From assembly GCF_030068605.1 (NCBI RefSeq), contig NZ_JASJOU010000015.1:1-64000 (forward strand): a stretch of 64,000 nucleotides of DNA, given 5' to 3'. The stretch comes from Xanthocytophaga agilis (GTDB lineage: Bacteria; Bacteroidota; Bacteroidia; Cytophagales; 172606-1). The position numbers were made by a program, and so were the translations under genes. Under the pieces are notes generated by a model. It was not told the DNA's origin. It saw only the letters and a list, made by a program, of their open reading frames with translations, and did no database searches. Positions 55,490 through 64,000 of this stretch are shown one piece after another. Each line of letters opens with the position of its first letter. Position 1 is the stretch's first letter.

Positions 55490-58400
55490 CTATTGATAAT
55501 TATTGTTTCTAAAATAGTAAAGTACTCTTTCTTTTTGCTTTTGATCAATTCTCTCTAAAGAATCTAATTTGTTGCCCTTTGGTTTTTTGTCAGGTTGATG
55601 GCTTAATTTTTTACCATCAGTATTTAAATTGTCATATGTATTTAAATGATAAAGACTTTCCAAGTAATAATGATAACTTTTATTATGAGTAGGATCATAT
55701 TCACCAATATACACAAAATTAATAGGTTCAGTAGCAGCTTCAGCACGATTTCGGAATGAATGCCAAGCTTCATGGGCAACTATATACGCTGTATAATACC
55801 AGTTATCCAAATTAGTATTTCCCGGCATTCTTTGAAATTTAACCCATGACTCCCCAAATTCTTGATAGGGATCAGTACGCAGAATTAAAGGATCATCTCC
55901 TTTATAACCACGTAAATAACCATATTTATTTTGAAACCACTCAGGAGCTAATGCCCAAGAAATCGTAAGGTTTGAACCAAAACGAGGTAGGTTGGTATGA
56001 CCATCGTCTGAATCTCCTTTATTTTCGTTTTGGACTTCGATAGCTGCTTCATTTTTGGCTAATCGGCTTCCCATTTTTGCATCTGCTTCCTCTGGAGATA
56101 AATAGATAAATTCAACGTTTAGATCATTCTTAGCAAATATCTCAGCTGCCAACAAACTTATTGCTATTAAAATATCTTTTCCATACAGCACTTTCCCATC
56201 TTCACCTACCTGACTATAAAGATACACTTTGGCAACAGGTGGTTTAGAAGAGAAACGAACACGATTTCCTTTTGCATAATTTCTAAACCCTCTTTCCGCA
56301 AGATCTGCCTCTAATGCTGCCAGATCTCCTTCTTGTAACTGTGCTACCCAGTCATTATATTCGTCATCACTCATCATTCCTGTCGGATCGGTAAACATAA
56401 CCGGATTGTTATAGGTATACTGATATGGATTTATGGTAGGTATCTTCTCTGCCAACAGATCGATGGTATGAAAACGGCCCAGTTGTGCATCATACATTCT
56501 AGCCCCCAGATCAAGCCAATTCAACCCAAATTCATCTTCTTTTTCCTTGCCTGAAAACTGAAACTCATGATTGGGACTCCCTTGCGTTTCAATACCGGCC
56601 AGATTTAATCCCCATGGATCATAATGATTCTCCTGTACAATCAAATCTCTTGAGTAACTGATTTTCATATCATCAAACCAGACAGGTTTTACACTTTCAT
56701 TGGCAATCAGAATCTGTACATAACCATCCTGCTCTGCCACATAGGATAAATGCAATTCCTCCCAACCTTGTTCTGCCACCTCACTAAGCTGGCGAAGTTT
56801 ACTCATCTTCAGTACATAGTTTTTATCATAAACCAGAATCTGAAGATAGCCTACTGGAACAGTATTTCCTCTTGGTGTAAGAAGACCATTGGCAGCAATA
56901 CCTATCTGCAAATTAGAGAAAATATTCTTGTTGGTTTCACTACCTGCCTGTCGAGTTGCCCCAGCATTTCCAATATAGAGACTCAATGGGTTCTGCGTTC
57001 CATTATCCCCAGCTGGTTCATAATAGGCAAACGCTTCGGCATCAATCTTGTCTCCTTTTTTTACATAGAGCGTTTTCCATGGTCCCAGGCCATGAGAAGC
57101 AGAAGTCGAATACAACTTAGCCGAGTAGTTCCCGGTTCGGGTGTGAGGCGTTAAATCGTTTGTATTTCGAGTCGTACTCAGATTCTCAAACTGGCTTTCT
57201 TCATACAGAGCCCTTTCTATTTCCATAGTGGCATAAAAAGGAGCTATCCTTGGAGCTTCACGAAATGCCAGTCGCAAATTACCCTGATGATCTTTGTAAT
57301 GATACTCATACGCAAATTCTGCTGTTCCTGCCAGTTCTGGAGGTAAAGCCCGGCCTTCTCCGGTAGGTACAAACTGAAGTCGGTTTTTCTCATAAATCAA
57401 CCCACCCATATAATCGGTCACCTGTCCATCACTGGTTAGCTTCTGGCATTTGATGCCTACTGCATCATACACATACCGAATCCAGCGCCCTGCGGTTAAG
57501 AGAATATATACAGGCTGGTTGAGATGATTATAGATAATACTCTCTATTCCCTTATTGCGATCACGGGTCAGGTTTCCGGATTGATCATATTCATATTCGA
57601 AGTCCAGCGTCACGCCATCCTTAAAGTCACCAGCCAATCCCAGATTAGCCTGAGCCGCTCCATCCCTTACTTTTGAGAGTTGATTACCACTTGCGTAGCT
57701 ATACTCCAGATTATCTACTACATCCCACTGGGTGGCTTTACTGGCTGTTCCAGCAACCATCCCTTTGCGTACCAGAGAAAGAACATTGCCGTTCTTATCA
57801 TAACTCATCGATGGAATATCATACTTTTCATTGGCATTGGCAGCACTGGCATAGGTAGCCTGAATCAGACGGTTCAGGGGATCATACGAATATGTATAAC
57901 TTCGTTGAACGCCATCCGTGCGTGACATCCACTTCTGAGACACAATATTTCCACTGGCCTGGCCACTTTGAGCCGACTCATAGGAAAGTTCAAAGCCAAA
58001 TTTATCATCACTATCTCCACTAAGCAGCGCATCATTTACACTTTTGAGCCAGCCCCGGATATTGTATTTGTAGTCTACTGTCTGTAACGCGTTGCCCTCG
58101 GAAGAAGTATTGCCATAGGCAGGTGAGTATTGGCCCAATTTCTTCTGAGTCATTTCACCCAATTGGTTATAGACCATCACAGCCAGTTTTTCTTCCACTC
58201 CGGTTCCAATCTTCTGATAGGAAACAAGTACTCTACCTGCATGATCATACTGAGTACGTCCCCGAACAGTAAGCGTTTTGCGGTCCTGATCCTGAGCAGC
58301 CGGATTTTCGTGACGAACAAAAGATTCAAGCATCTTACCGGAAAAATCATAGCGGCTTGAGGCAATATCCACACCATTCTGGTGATTTTGTGCATGAGAT

Positions 58401-61180
58401 TGAATTACCCGTCCATACTCATCAAAGTAGGAAACATTGACTAGCCATTGTGTGGATTCTGCGCCAGTAGACGTAGTCAACATTCGCACACGTGTTCCCG
58501 TTGGTTTCCCATACACATTCATATCCGGTGCATTGTCAAATAGAGGTGCCGGTTTACTGTATACAAACTCAGAAGAATTCTTAAAACTATAATCATCATA
58601 ATACTTAATAGTCAGCGGGATATAGTTTTGTGCATTGTTCCCCGGCTGCGGAAAAGCAACTGCGCTATAACCTGTTTCGGTAGAGGAAGCAATAGTTGTA
58701 TTACGTTCTTCCCATAACTGTGTCTGACTGTTAACTACCTGCTGTAAGGTAGCACGATCTCTTGCAGCCTGGTCAATCCATCGTCCAGTGATTACCACCC
58801 GTCCTAACACATCATATTTGGTAAAATTCCATTCATTGGTGATCTGACTAACACCATCAGCTGATTTATACCCTTCTGCCTGATGAGCATCCTGACTAAG
58901 CACCACTTGATCATTCACGTTATAAACCATTTGGGAAAGTCCACCCCCAGGCACTCGTTTGCGAATCATCCGATGGCGCTCATCATAGTCATAGGCAAAC
59001 AGCCAGGTTTTGGTAAACTCAGCAGTAAAGTCAAAGCTATAATTTGCAGACGCAAGCTGATCGGTTGCTTTGGGTGGAATTACATAACGCAGTAAACCAA
59101 AATCATCATAAATATAATAAGTGGTAGCCCAACCTGAGTTTACACTTTCCTGCAGGTTTTCCAGACTGGCCAGATTCTGAGTTTCTTTTTCCTGTACCCG
59201 CTTGCAGATAGTTTGTCCGTCTCTGTTAATGTATTCGAATACTTTTCGCTCACTTTCACTAGTCCCTTCAACCACTATCAATAATCCTTCACTGGTAGAC
59301 GGGTCATAAAAGCCACTACTTCCATTCACACTTGAGGCAACTCCTGTTGCAAAGTTGTATGTCCAGCGGCGAACTTCTCCTGGTAGATTGGTTCTCTGGC
59401 TCCCACGGGTAATCTGATTAATCGGATCATCCAGATTGGCACGATTCTTAATCTGCCAGGCATCGCCCACTGCCCCACGAGCCAGTGTTTTGCTTAAAGG
59501 CGAATTGTCAAAAACAGTTTCAGAAAAAGCAGCTCCTTCTCCTGGTTTAATAGCAGAATAGAAAGCTTCCTGTTCAGGCAACGGATTACTTCTGAAATGT
59601 AGTTGTGCATTGGCTGTATTAACTAAATCAGCGGTATAGGATAGATAGCTTTTGGGTTGTCGTCCAAATGGATCATATTCTACAAATGAGACTATATCGT
59701 TTCGTTTTCCATCGATCTCAGGAGCCCCCTGCACTACCACCGATTGTAAAGATCTACCCAGTCCATCTACATAGGTAATCTTCTGACCAATCTGGCCCAC
59801 CGGAAGTGTTTTCAGACTCGCTTCAGTAGTTTGTGCTTCTTTGAAAACAGTATTTTCCACCACAAAGTTACGATCGGTTTCGGCTGGCAATCCTACAGCG
59901 GGTAAAGCTCCCTTCACAGTAATCGTGACTGTTTCGACAATCTTGCTATTAGTATTATCATTGGCCAGTGATACGATAAAACGGTGAGTACCCTCAGTAA
60001 GTTTAGTTTCAGCAGGAGCATCATTTGTTGCACACAACTTGATAGTTCCATCAGGTTGCATAGGTAGAGCTGTTGAGCTTCCTTCTCGTGTCCAGACTAT
60101 AGCGGAAGAGGTAGCCTGCAAACTGACTGTGGAGGAAACTCTGGCGGCTCCATTGAAAAGAGTCCCTGCCGCACCATTGGTCACTTGATTGGGAACCTGA
60201 GCACTCAGATCGGAATTGTCCATCGACCAATACCCTACCAGATTGGCACTGGCAGGATCTGTTTTCTGCTGAAAACCAGACTTGATATCTGTTTCACTCC
60301 TTTCCACACTCCATACTTTGACTTCATCTATCTGTCCGGCAAAATACTGAGACGTACCTTGTCTGCCTCCTATGCGAAAATCATTCTGGGTGGTAGCTGC
60401 ATCCCCAATCACCCCTGTTCCTGTATAGGTATTGGCAAGGGTTCCATTCAGATAGGTCTTCACTACTCCATTCTGATAACTAACTGCCACATGCGACCAG
60501 GTGTTTAAGGGAGCCACTACACCTGTGTTTATCCAGCCCCAACCCGGAGTGGTGTTGGCAAAGGCACATTGAATGGTTCCATTGGGAAAACGGGCCAACA
60601 GATATTCGCCTTCTTTAGAAAGAATAACTCCTCCAGCGGTTGCATGACTGCCTGCTCCTGTAGGATAAATCCAGGCTTCAAAGCTAGCAGTAGTAGTAAA
60701 CTTGAGGGCAGCGACAGTGCCTACCTGTACAAAGTCATTGACTCCATCAAACAGCAGAGCATTACCAGCAGTAGAGCTAGCTGTGGCAGAAAGCGAAGCA
60801 CACTCTCCTACTGAAATGACCTGATTGGCCACTGTGGTAATAATTGCATTTTCAGATGCAGGTACTTCCCCACTGACAGGAGCGACAATCTGCATATCCA
60901 GATCCAAGCCTGCTGGGATCACTACTCCAGCAGTGCCTGCACCGGGATAAAGGGTAATTTTCTCACTGGCACGGGCAGGAGACTGATACGAGTTCAGGTT
61001 CAATTCCTTGGGCACACTCTGGGCATAGGTAGCCCATCCATTCCCCACTAAGCTACTCCAGAACAAGACCAGCAGAAGTATACCTATCGGGAGTCTACCT
61101 AGCTGGTAATACTTTCGAAAAAAGAGTGTTTGTTTCGTAATTTGTATAGAAGATAACATAAAATAACAATAGTGAGTCAA
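55490..61180 (-). CDS. Full-length LamG-RHS polymorphic toxin with metallopeptidase tip (unit B)
   Basis: The 1896-aa product has the same layout as 39932: hydrophobic N-terminus, LamG domain, DUF6443-like segment, YD-repeat shell and junction FQFSGKEKEDEFGLNWLDLG, YDAQLGRFHTIDLLAEK, NNPVMFTDPTGM. The last 300 residues are the toxin, with a standard zinc-peptidase motif AHEAWHSFRNRAE (HExxH) and a downstream Glu in IGEYDPTHN as possible third ligand. The end is basic. The immunity lipoprotein 54878 follows after 9 bp. The first 450 residues are almost identical to unit A at DNA level, while the YD shell is about as diverged as between paralogues and the tip is unrelated. Confidence 0.9.
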   Translation of the reverse strand: MTHYCYFMLSSIQITKQTLFFRKYYQLGRLPIGILLLVLFWSSLVGNGWATYAQSVPKELNLNSYQSPARASEKITLYPGAGTAGVVIPAGLDLDMQIVAPVSGEVPASENAIITTVANQVISVGECASLSATASSTAGNALLFDGVNDFVQVGTVAALKFTTTASFEAWIYPTGAGSHATAGGVILSKEGEYLLARFPNGTIQCAFANTTPGWGWINTGVVAPLNTWSHVAVSYQNGVVKTYLNGTLANTYTGTGVIGDAATTQNDFRIGGRQGTSQYFAGQIDEVKVWSVERSETDIKSGFQQKTDPASANLVGYWSMDNSDLSAQVPNQVTNGAAGTLFNGAARVSSTVSLQATSSAIVWTREGSSTALPMQPDGTIKLCATNDAPAETKLTEGTHRFIVSLANDNTNSKIVETVTITVKGALPAVGLPAETDRNFVVENTVFKEAQTTEASLKTLPVGQIGQKITYVDGLGRSLQSVVVQGAPEIDGKRNDIVSFVEYDPFGRQPKSYLSYTADLVNTANAQLHFRSNPLPEQEAFYSAIKPGEGAAFSETVFDNSPLSKTLARGAVGDAWQIKNRANLDDPINQITRGSQRTNLPGEVRRWTYNFATGVASSVNGSSGFYDPSTSEGLLIVVEGTSESERKVFEYINRDGQTICKRVQEKETQNLASLENLQESVNSGWATTYYIYDDFGLLRYVIPPKATDQLASANYSFDFTAEFTKTWLFAYDYDERHRMIRKRVPGGGLSQMVYNVNDQVVLSQDAHQAEGYKSADGVSQITNEWNFTKYDVLGRVVITGRWIDQAARDRATLQQVVNSQTQLWEERNTTIASSTETGYSAVAFPQPGNNAQNYIPLTIKYYDDYSFKNSSEFVYSKPAPLFDNAPDMNVYGKPTGTRVRMLTTSTGAESTQWLVNVSYFDEYGRVIQSHAQNHQNGVDIASSRYDFSGKMLESFVRHENPAAQDQDRKTLTVRGRTQYDHAGRVLVSYQKIGTGVEEKLAVMVYNQLGEMTQKKLGQYSPAYGNTSSEGNALQTVDYKYNIRGWLKSVNDALLSGDSDDKFGFELSYESAQSGQASGNIVSQKWMSRTDGVQRSYTYSYDPLNRLIQATYASAANANEKYDIPSMSYDKNGNVLSLVRKGMVAGTASKATQWDVVDNLEYSYASGNQLSKVRDGAAQANLGLAGDFKDGVTLDFEYEYDQSGNLTRDRNKGIESIIYNHLNQPVYILLTAGRWIRYVYDAVGIKCQKLTSDGQVTDYMGGLIYEKNRLQFVPTGEGRALPPELAGTAEFAYEYHYKDHQGNLRLAFREAPRIAPFYATMEIERALYEESQFENLSTTRNTNDLTPHTRTGNYSAKLYSTSASHGLGPWKTLYVKKGDKIDAEAFAYYEPAGDNGTQNPLSLYIGNAGATRQAGSETNKNIFSNLQIGIAANGLLTPRGNTVPVGYLQILVYDKNYVLKMSKLRQLSEVAEQGWEELHLSYVAEQDGYVQILIANESVKPVWFDDMKISYSRDLIVQENHYDPWGLNLAGIETQGSPNHEFQFSGKEKEDEFGLNWLDLGARMYDAQLGRFHTIDLLAEKIPTINPYQYTYNNPVMFTDPTGMMSDDEYNDWVAQLQEGDLAALEADLAERGFRNYAKGNRVRFSSKPPVAKVYLYSQVGEDGKVLYGKDILIAISLLAAEIFAKNDLNVEFIYLSPEEADAKMGSRLAKNEAAIEVQNENKGDSDDGHTNLPRFGSNLTISWALAPEWFQNKYGYLRGYKGDDPLILRTDPYQEFGESWVKFQRMPGNTNLDNWYYTAYIVAHEAWHSFRNRAEAATEPINFVYIGEYDPTHNKSYHYYLESLYHLNTYDNLNTDGKKLSHQPDKKPKGNKLDSLERIDQKQKERVLYYFRNNNYQ

Positions 61181-61345
61181 TAAGGTGGTAAGGATAAGAA
61201 TCAGACAGGCTGTCTATCAAAAGATCTATCTGAGACCTACTGACTTTTTACAGTTTGATCTTGGACCTGAGTAGCCATCTGAATAGTTCCTGAAGAAGCC
61301 CGGTTACGGATCAGTACCTTGTCATTGAACACATTGCCCCCAAGA
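60100..61345 (-). repeat. Long direct repeat, copy B (partner 44370-45600)
   Basis: See copy A. The identity runs across the RHS 5' end, the 56-bp spacer and about 100 bp of the upstream gene's 3' end, then stops sharply inside that gene. Confidence 0.8.
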
Positions 61346-63702
61346 CTCACATTATCGCCTGTGCCAGTTTTGGTGAAAGTAGAAGCCTTCTTAAAGGTGC
61401 TTCCATTCAGATACAACCTGGGGGCTGTAGCAGTGAGAACACTAGTGAAGATAGTACCTGCACCAAAAACCAGCCCTGCACTGCCTGTTAAACTTAGTGT
61501 TTGTTCATTATCAGACCCGAGTTGAGTAAAACCTTTCAGACGCAGTTCTCCAGCAGGGAAAGTGACAGTTTTTAGCTTAAATCCATCTTTCAGCAGCGTA
61601 GTTCCTCCATTGCCACCAAACTCAATATACCCGGTTGTGCCTGCGGAAGTGGTTAGTGTTACGTCATTATTTAACTGGGTACCTGCCGCCTGATACCCAA
61701 TCCCAAACACACTGCTGCCTCCATGGGTGATAAACAGTTTACCATTGAAAATATCCGGATTGCTGCGACCCAGAATCATCTGACCCGAAGCAGACGAATT
61801 AATAAAATAGGTATCTCCTTCAAATCTGTTACGTCCCTCACTGATGCCTCCATTCACTAAGTTTCCTGCTGTTTTCTCAAAAGTGGCTTTTTCTGCGAAA
61901 ACACTTCCACTGATATTGACATCCATGGATTTGAAACTAACCTCCCGATTGAAAGTTGAACTGGCAATGCTAATACTTGCAGAGGCCACAGCCGGTTGAT
62001 TCTGAGCAATGGTCATTGGTCCTGTTCCTTGCTCTACAGTCACATTATAAAAATTCAGTAGCCCGCTCACATATCCACTTGTCCCTTTTTCCATAGAAGC
62101 GGTCGATTTAAATAGTACTTTTCCCACTCCACTGGTCGTTCCAAACTCAAGTCTTCCTCCACTACAATTGTAGGTAACTTTGTCATAGAAAATAACGTTT
62201 CCTGCTGTTCCGACTGTAATCCAGGCTTGCCAGTTGGTCGGATCCCACTGGTTGGTAAAAGTCACTGGTCCATAAAAGTTTATCACCGAACTGGCAGAAG
62301 TACCAAGGTTTAACTGACTGGCTGAAGAATTATACATCAGCGCTTCTTTGCGGAAATTAGACGCTGACACATTCGTTGATCCCCCTTCATTGCGGATTTC
62401 AGCATACTCTTTAAATTCTCCCTGTGGCCAGTGATAGCTACCCGATTTGCTGACAAACTTATAGGTATCTTCATAGGTATTCCATCCGGGACGATAAGCT
62501 CCACCCCCTGATTCAAACGTGACCACCACAGGACCTTTGAATGTATTACCTGTAGGAGAACTAGCCGCATCATTTTTCTGGCGCATGATATGGCTCAAAG
62601 CCCCGAAGAAAGTACAGTTTGTCCAGCTAGGATAGGGTGTGATGATGGTTCCTCCATTACTTTGAATGGTAGCTGAGGTCCAGGTAGTAGTAGCAGCTGT
62701 CAGGGTTTGTCCATTTAGATCCAGTTTACCCCCTGTATTAATAGCAAAGTTACTCACTGTGGTAGCAGCGGGTAACACAGGACAGGTGGTACAACTGTTA
62801 ATCACTATATTACTTACTGAGGTAGGTGCCAGTTCTCCCTGCCAGTTGGAAGCAGTGCTCCAGTCAGTGGAAACAGGGGTGCTTTTCCAGACAGCTGTAG
62901 CCGGTCCATGCGGGTAAGCAGCCAGGTTAAATACTTCTGTGTCAGTAAGTGCACGGTTATAAATACGCACCTCATCTATTTTTCCATGGGTGGCATTGGC
63001 AGCCGTGGCACTACTCATATAAAATCCACCCCAGGTAACGGGATTAGTCATGGCTTTGGATCCGAGTAACACTCCATTTTTGTAGACTCTGCCTGTTCCG
63101 GTAGTACTGCCACTACTCCCAGCGGTAAAGGTAAAAACCATGTGATACCATTGATACGTACCAAACTGGACATTAGAAACGCCTGAGGTATTGTAGGGAC
63201 TGATACAGGTATTCTGATCGGTTCCTACATACATCCCACCATAATTATCCATATAAAAAATAAATCCTCCCCATCCTACTCGTGATCCTAATTGGGACAC
63301 TGTGGTTCCAAATGAATAGGGAGCAATCCAGAAGGAAACCGTAAAGTTGGTTGGTTTCCAGTTAAGCCCTCCAGTAGCCGAAGTCACAGCCGTCCAACCT
63401 GTTCGGCTCGCAGCTTCCAGACACGAGCCTACCCGACCTGCAGTAGTAGAACTTACTGTTCCCGATAAGGTTCCTGTATTGTTATTGCCTGATCCATCGG
63501 CTAACGTGGTAGAAGCCCCATCTTCCAGTGCCCAGTGCATCACCAGCCCATCGGTTGGAGGAGCAGTCTGTGCCTGTACTCTTTGGCTGAACAAAAGCAG
63601 TAGTACTAAAACAACGCCTGGTACGGGTTGTATCAATACACCTTGAATACGTTGTTTTATGATTTGTTTGAGAAAGAATCGTATATAAACTGTGTGTTGC
63701 AT
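61237..63702 (-). CDS. Secreted LamG / beta-helix surface protein (unit B)
   Basis: The 821-aa product has a signal peptide (about 24-45, VPGVVLVLLLLFSQRVQAQ), a LamG domain (about 50-265: GLVMHWALEDGASTTLADGS, FTVSFWIAPYSFG, HGKIDEVRIYNRALTDTE), the TAVWKSTPVSTDWSTASNW motif (about 270-290) and a long beta-helix-like region. The LamG domain is absent from the unit A counterpart 45490. The C-terminal 35 residues are identical between the two. The spacing of 56 bp to the RHS gene is also conserved. It is probably exported and surface-bound; its role with the RHS toxin is unknown. Confidence 0.7.
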   Translation of the reverse strand: MQHTVYIRFFLKQIIKQRIQGVLIQPVPGVVLVLLLLFSQRVQAQTAPPTDGLVMHWALEDGASTTLADGSGNNNTGTLSGTVSSTTAGRVGSCLEAASRTGWTAVTSATGGLNWKPTNFTVSFWIAPYSFGTTVSQLGSRVGWGGFIFYMDNYGGMYVGTDQNTCISPYNTSGVSNVQFGTYQWYHMVFTFTAGSSGSTTGTGRVYKNGVLLGSKAMTNPVTWGGFYMSSATAANATHGKIDEVRIYNRALTDTEVFNLAAYPHGPATAVWKSTPVSTDWSTASNWQGELAPTSVSNIVINSCTTCPVLPAATTVSNFAINTGGKLDLNGQTLTAATTTWTSATIQSNGGTIITPYPSWTNCTFFGALSHIMRQKNDAASSPTGNTFKGPVVVTFESGGGAYRPGWNTYEDTYKFVSKSGSYHWPQGEFKEYAEIRNEGGSTNVSASNFRKEALMYNSSASQLNLGTSASSVINFYGPVTFTNQWDPTNWQAWITVGTAGNVIFYDKVTYNCSGGRLEFGTTSGVGKVLFKSTASMEKGTSGYVSGLLNFYNVTVEQGTGPMTIAQNQPAVASASISIASSTFNREVSFKSMDVNISGSVFAEKATFEKTAGNLVNGGISEGRNRFEGDTYFINSSASGQMILGRSNPDIFNGKLFITHGGSSVFGIGYQAAGTQLNNDVTLTTSAGTTGYIEFGGNGGTTLLKDGFKLKTVTFPAGELRLKGFTQLGSDNEQTLSLTGSAGLVFGAGTIFTSVLTATAPRLYLNGSTFKKASTFTKTGTGDNVSLGGNVFNDKVLIRNRASSGTIQMATQVQDQTVKSQ

Positions 63703-63777
63703 ACATGTGTTGATTAAAGTCCGGATAGGTGAGAAGGTACTACCATTTTCAAGAAAAGAGTGAGTTAACTATCCTTC

Positions 63778-64000
63778 TCAGATCTTACGAATAGTCAGAT
63801 TCCCATTGTGCACCCATAGACGAATGAGCTTATTTCCAGCGCCAATCTGTTGCTCTGAGTAGGTGTTAAAGCCGATGAATCTTCCTTCCTGATCGGTTTG
63901 AGGGCGGGCTTTTCCAGCCCATATCTGCTGCTCAAGCGGTAATCCATTGGGATATAAGCGGGTATCTGCTGTCAGATTCTCAACAGGGGCAAATCCATTC
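63778..64000 (-). CDS. C-terminal part of a DUF4097-like secreted protein (unit B), cut by the window edge
   Basis: The minus-strand frame enters from beyond 64000 and ends TGA at 63778-63780, after QIWAGKARPQTDQEGRFIGF and QQIGAGNKLIRLWVHNGNL, TIRKI. The last 25 residues align with the end of 47328 (KIGTGTISIYVKATNGKIYL). The position, just upstream of the unit B surface protein, is the same as that of 47328 in unit A, so the whole operon is duplicated. Confidence 0.6.
   Translation of the reverse strand, partial: NGFAPVENLTADTRLYPNGLPLEQQIWAGKARPQTDQEGRFIGFNTYSEQQIGAGNKLIRLWVHNGNLTIRKI

Overview
The window looks like an accessory region of a Bacteroidota chromosome, most likely a Cytophagales relative. 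The grounds are AT-rich spacers, almost no Shine-Dalgarno sites, Bacteroidota-type secreted RHS proteins (LamG, DUF6443-like and YD repeats) and IS3/IS481/IS982 elements. This is inference; no rRNA or housekeeping marker is present to fix the taxon.

Left part (about 0.8-22.6 kb): an island of 'apoptosis-like' conflict genes. It holds a caspase-STAND NTPase-TM-propeller protein (792-5222, minus) and a divergent caspase-alpha/beta-hydrolase fusion (5607-9008). Next come a broken WD40 gene, a scrap of IS3, a NUMOD4 gene and a broken ParB-like gene. Then follow a two-gene operon of a membrane trypsin-like protease and a secreted, probable outer-membrane protein (11922-15769). The centrepiece is 16301-22626: a bacterial gasdermin (bGSDM), a caspase-TIR protein and a TIR-STAND-TM-propeller protein with 17 nearly identical repeats. 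I infer that the sensor oligomerises, recruits the caspase by TIR-TIR contact, and the caspase cleaves the gasdermin to open pores. The gasdermin frame carries an in-frame TAA at codon 190 of about 241, so this copy may be silenced. A 20-bp palindrome overlapping a TTGACA lies upstream of both the trypsin operon and the gasdermin.

Middle (22.6-27.3 kb): the 3' half of a tRNA-Thr gene with its terminator (a probable integration scar), a 46-aa basic ORF, a serine recombinase, a umuC scrap, a decayed IS3 element and an intact IS481 element. The decayed IS3 and IS982 copies are broken by short (16-19 nt) hairpin-forming insertions that share a consensus; this is the least expected structure in the window.

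Right part (27.4-64 kb, nearly all minus strand): a polymorphic-toxin locus. A four-gene block (YD-repeat secreted protein, DUF4097-like secreted protein, beta-rich surface protein, giant LamG-RHS toxin) is present at 39.9-52.3 kb and, in part, as a second copy at 55.5-64 kb. Downstream of the first RHS gene lies an array of displaced RHS C-terminal tips, most with their own immunity gene. Their toxins include a SleB-like wall hydrolase, two related Cys/His putative amidases and putative metallopeptidases. All tips share the conserved segment around [14 protein letters not shown], giving a substrate for tip swapping by homologous recombination. Downstream of the second RHS gene are three paralogous immunity lipoproteins and a leftover toxin stub.
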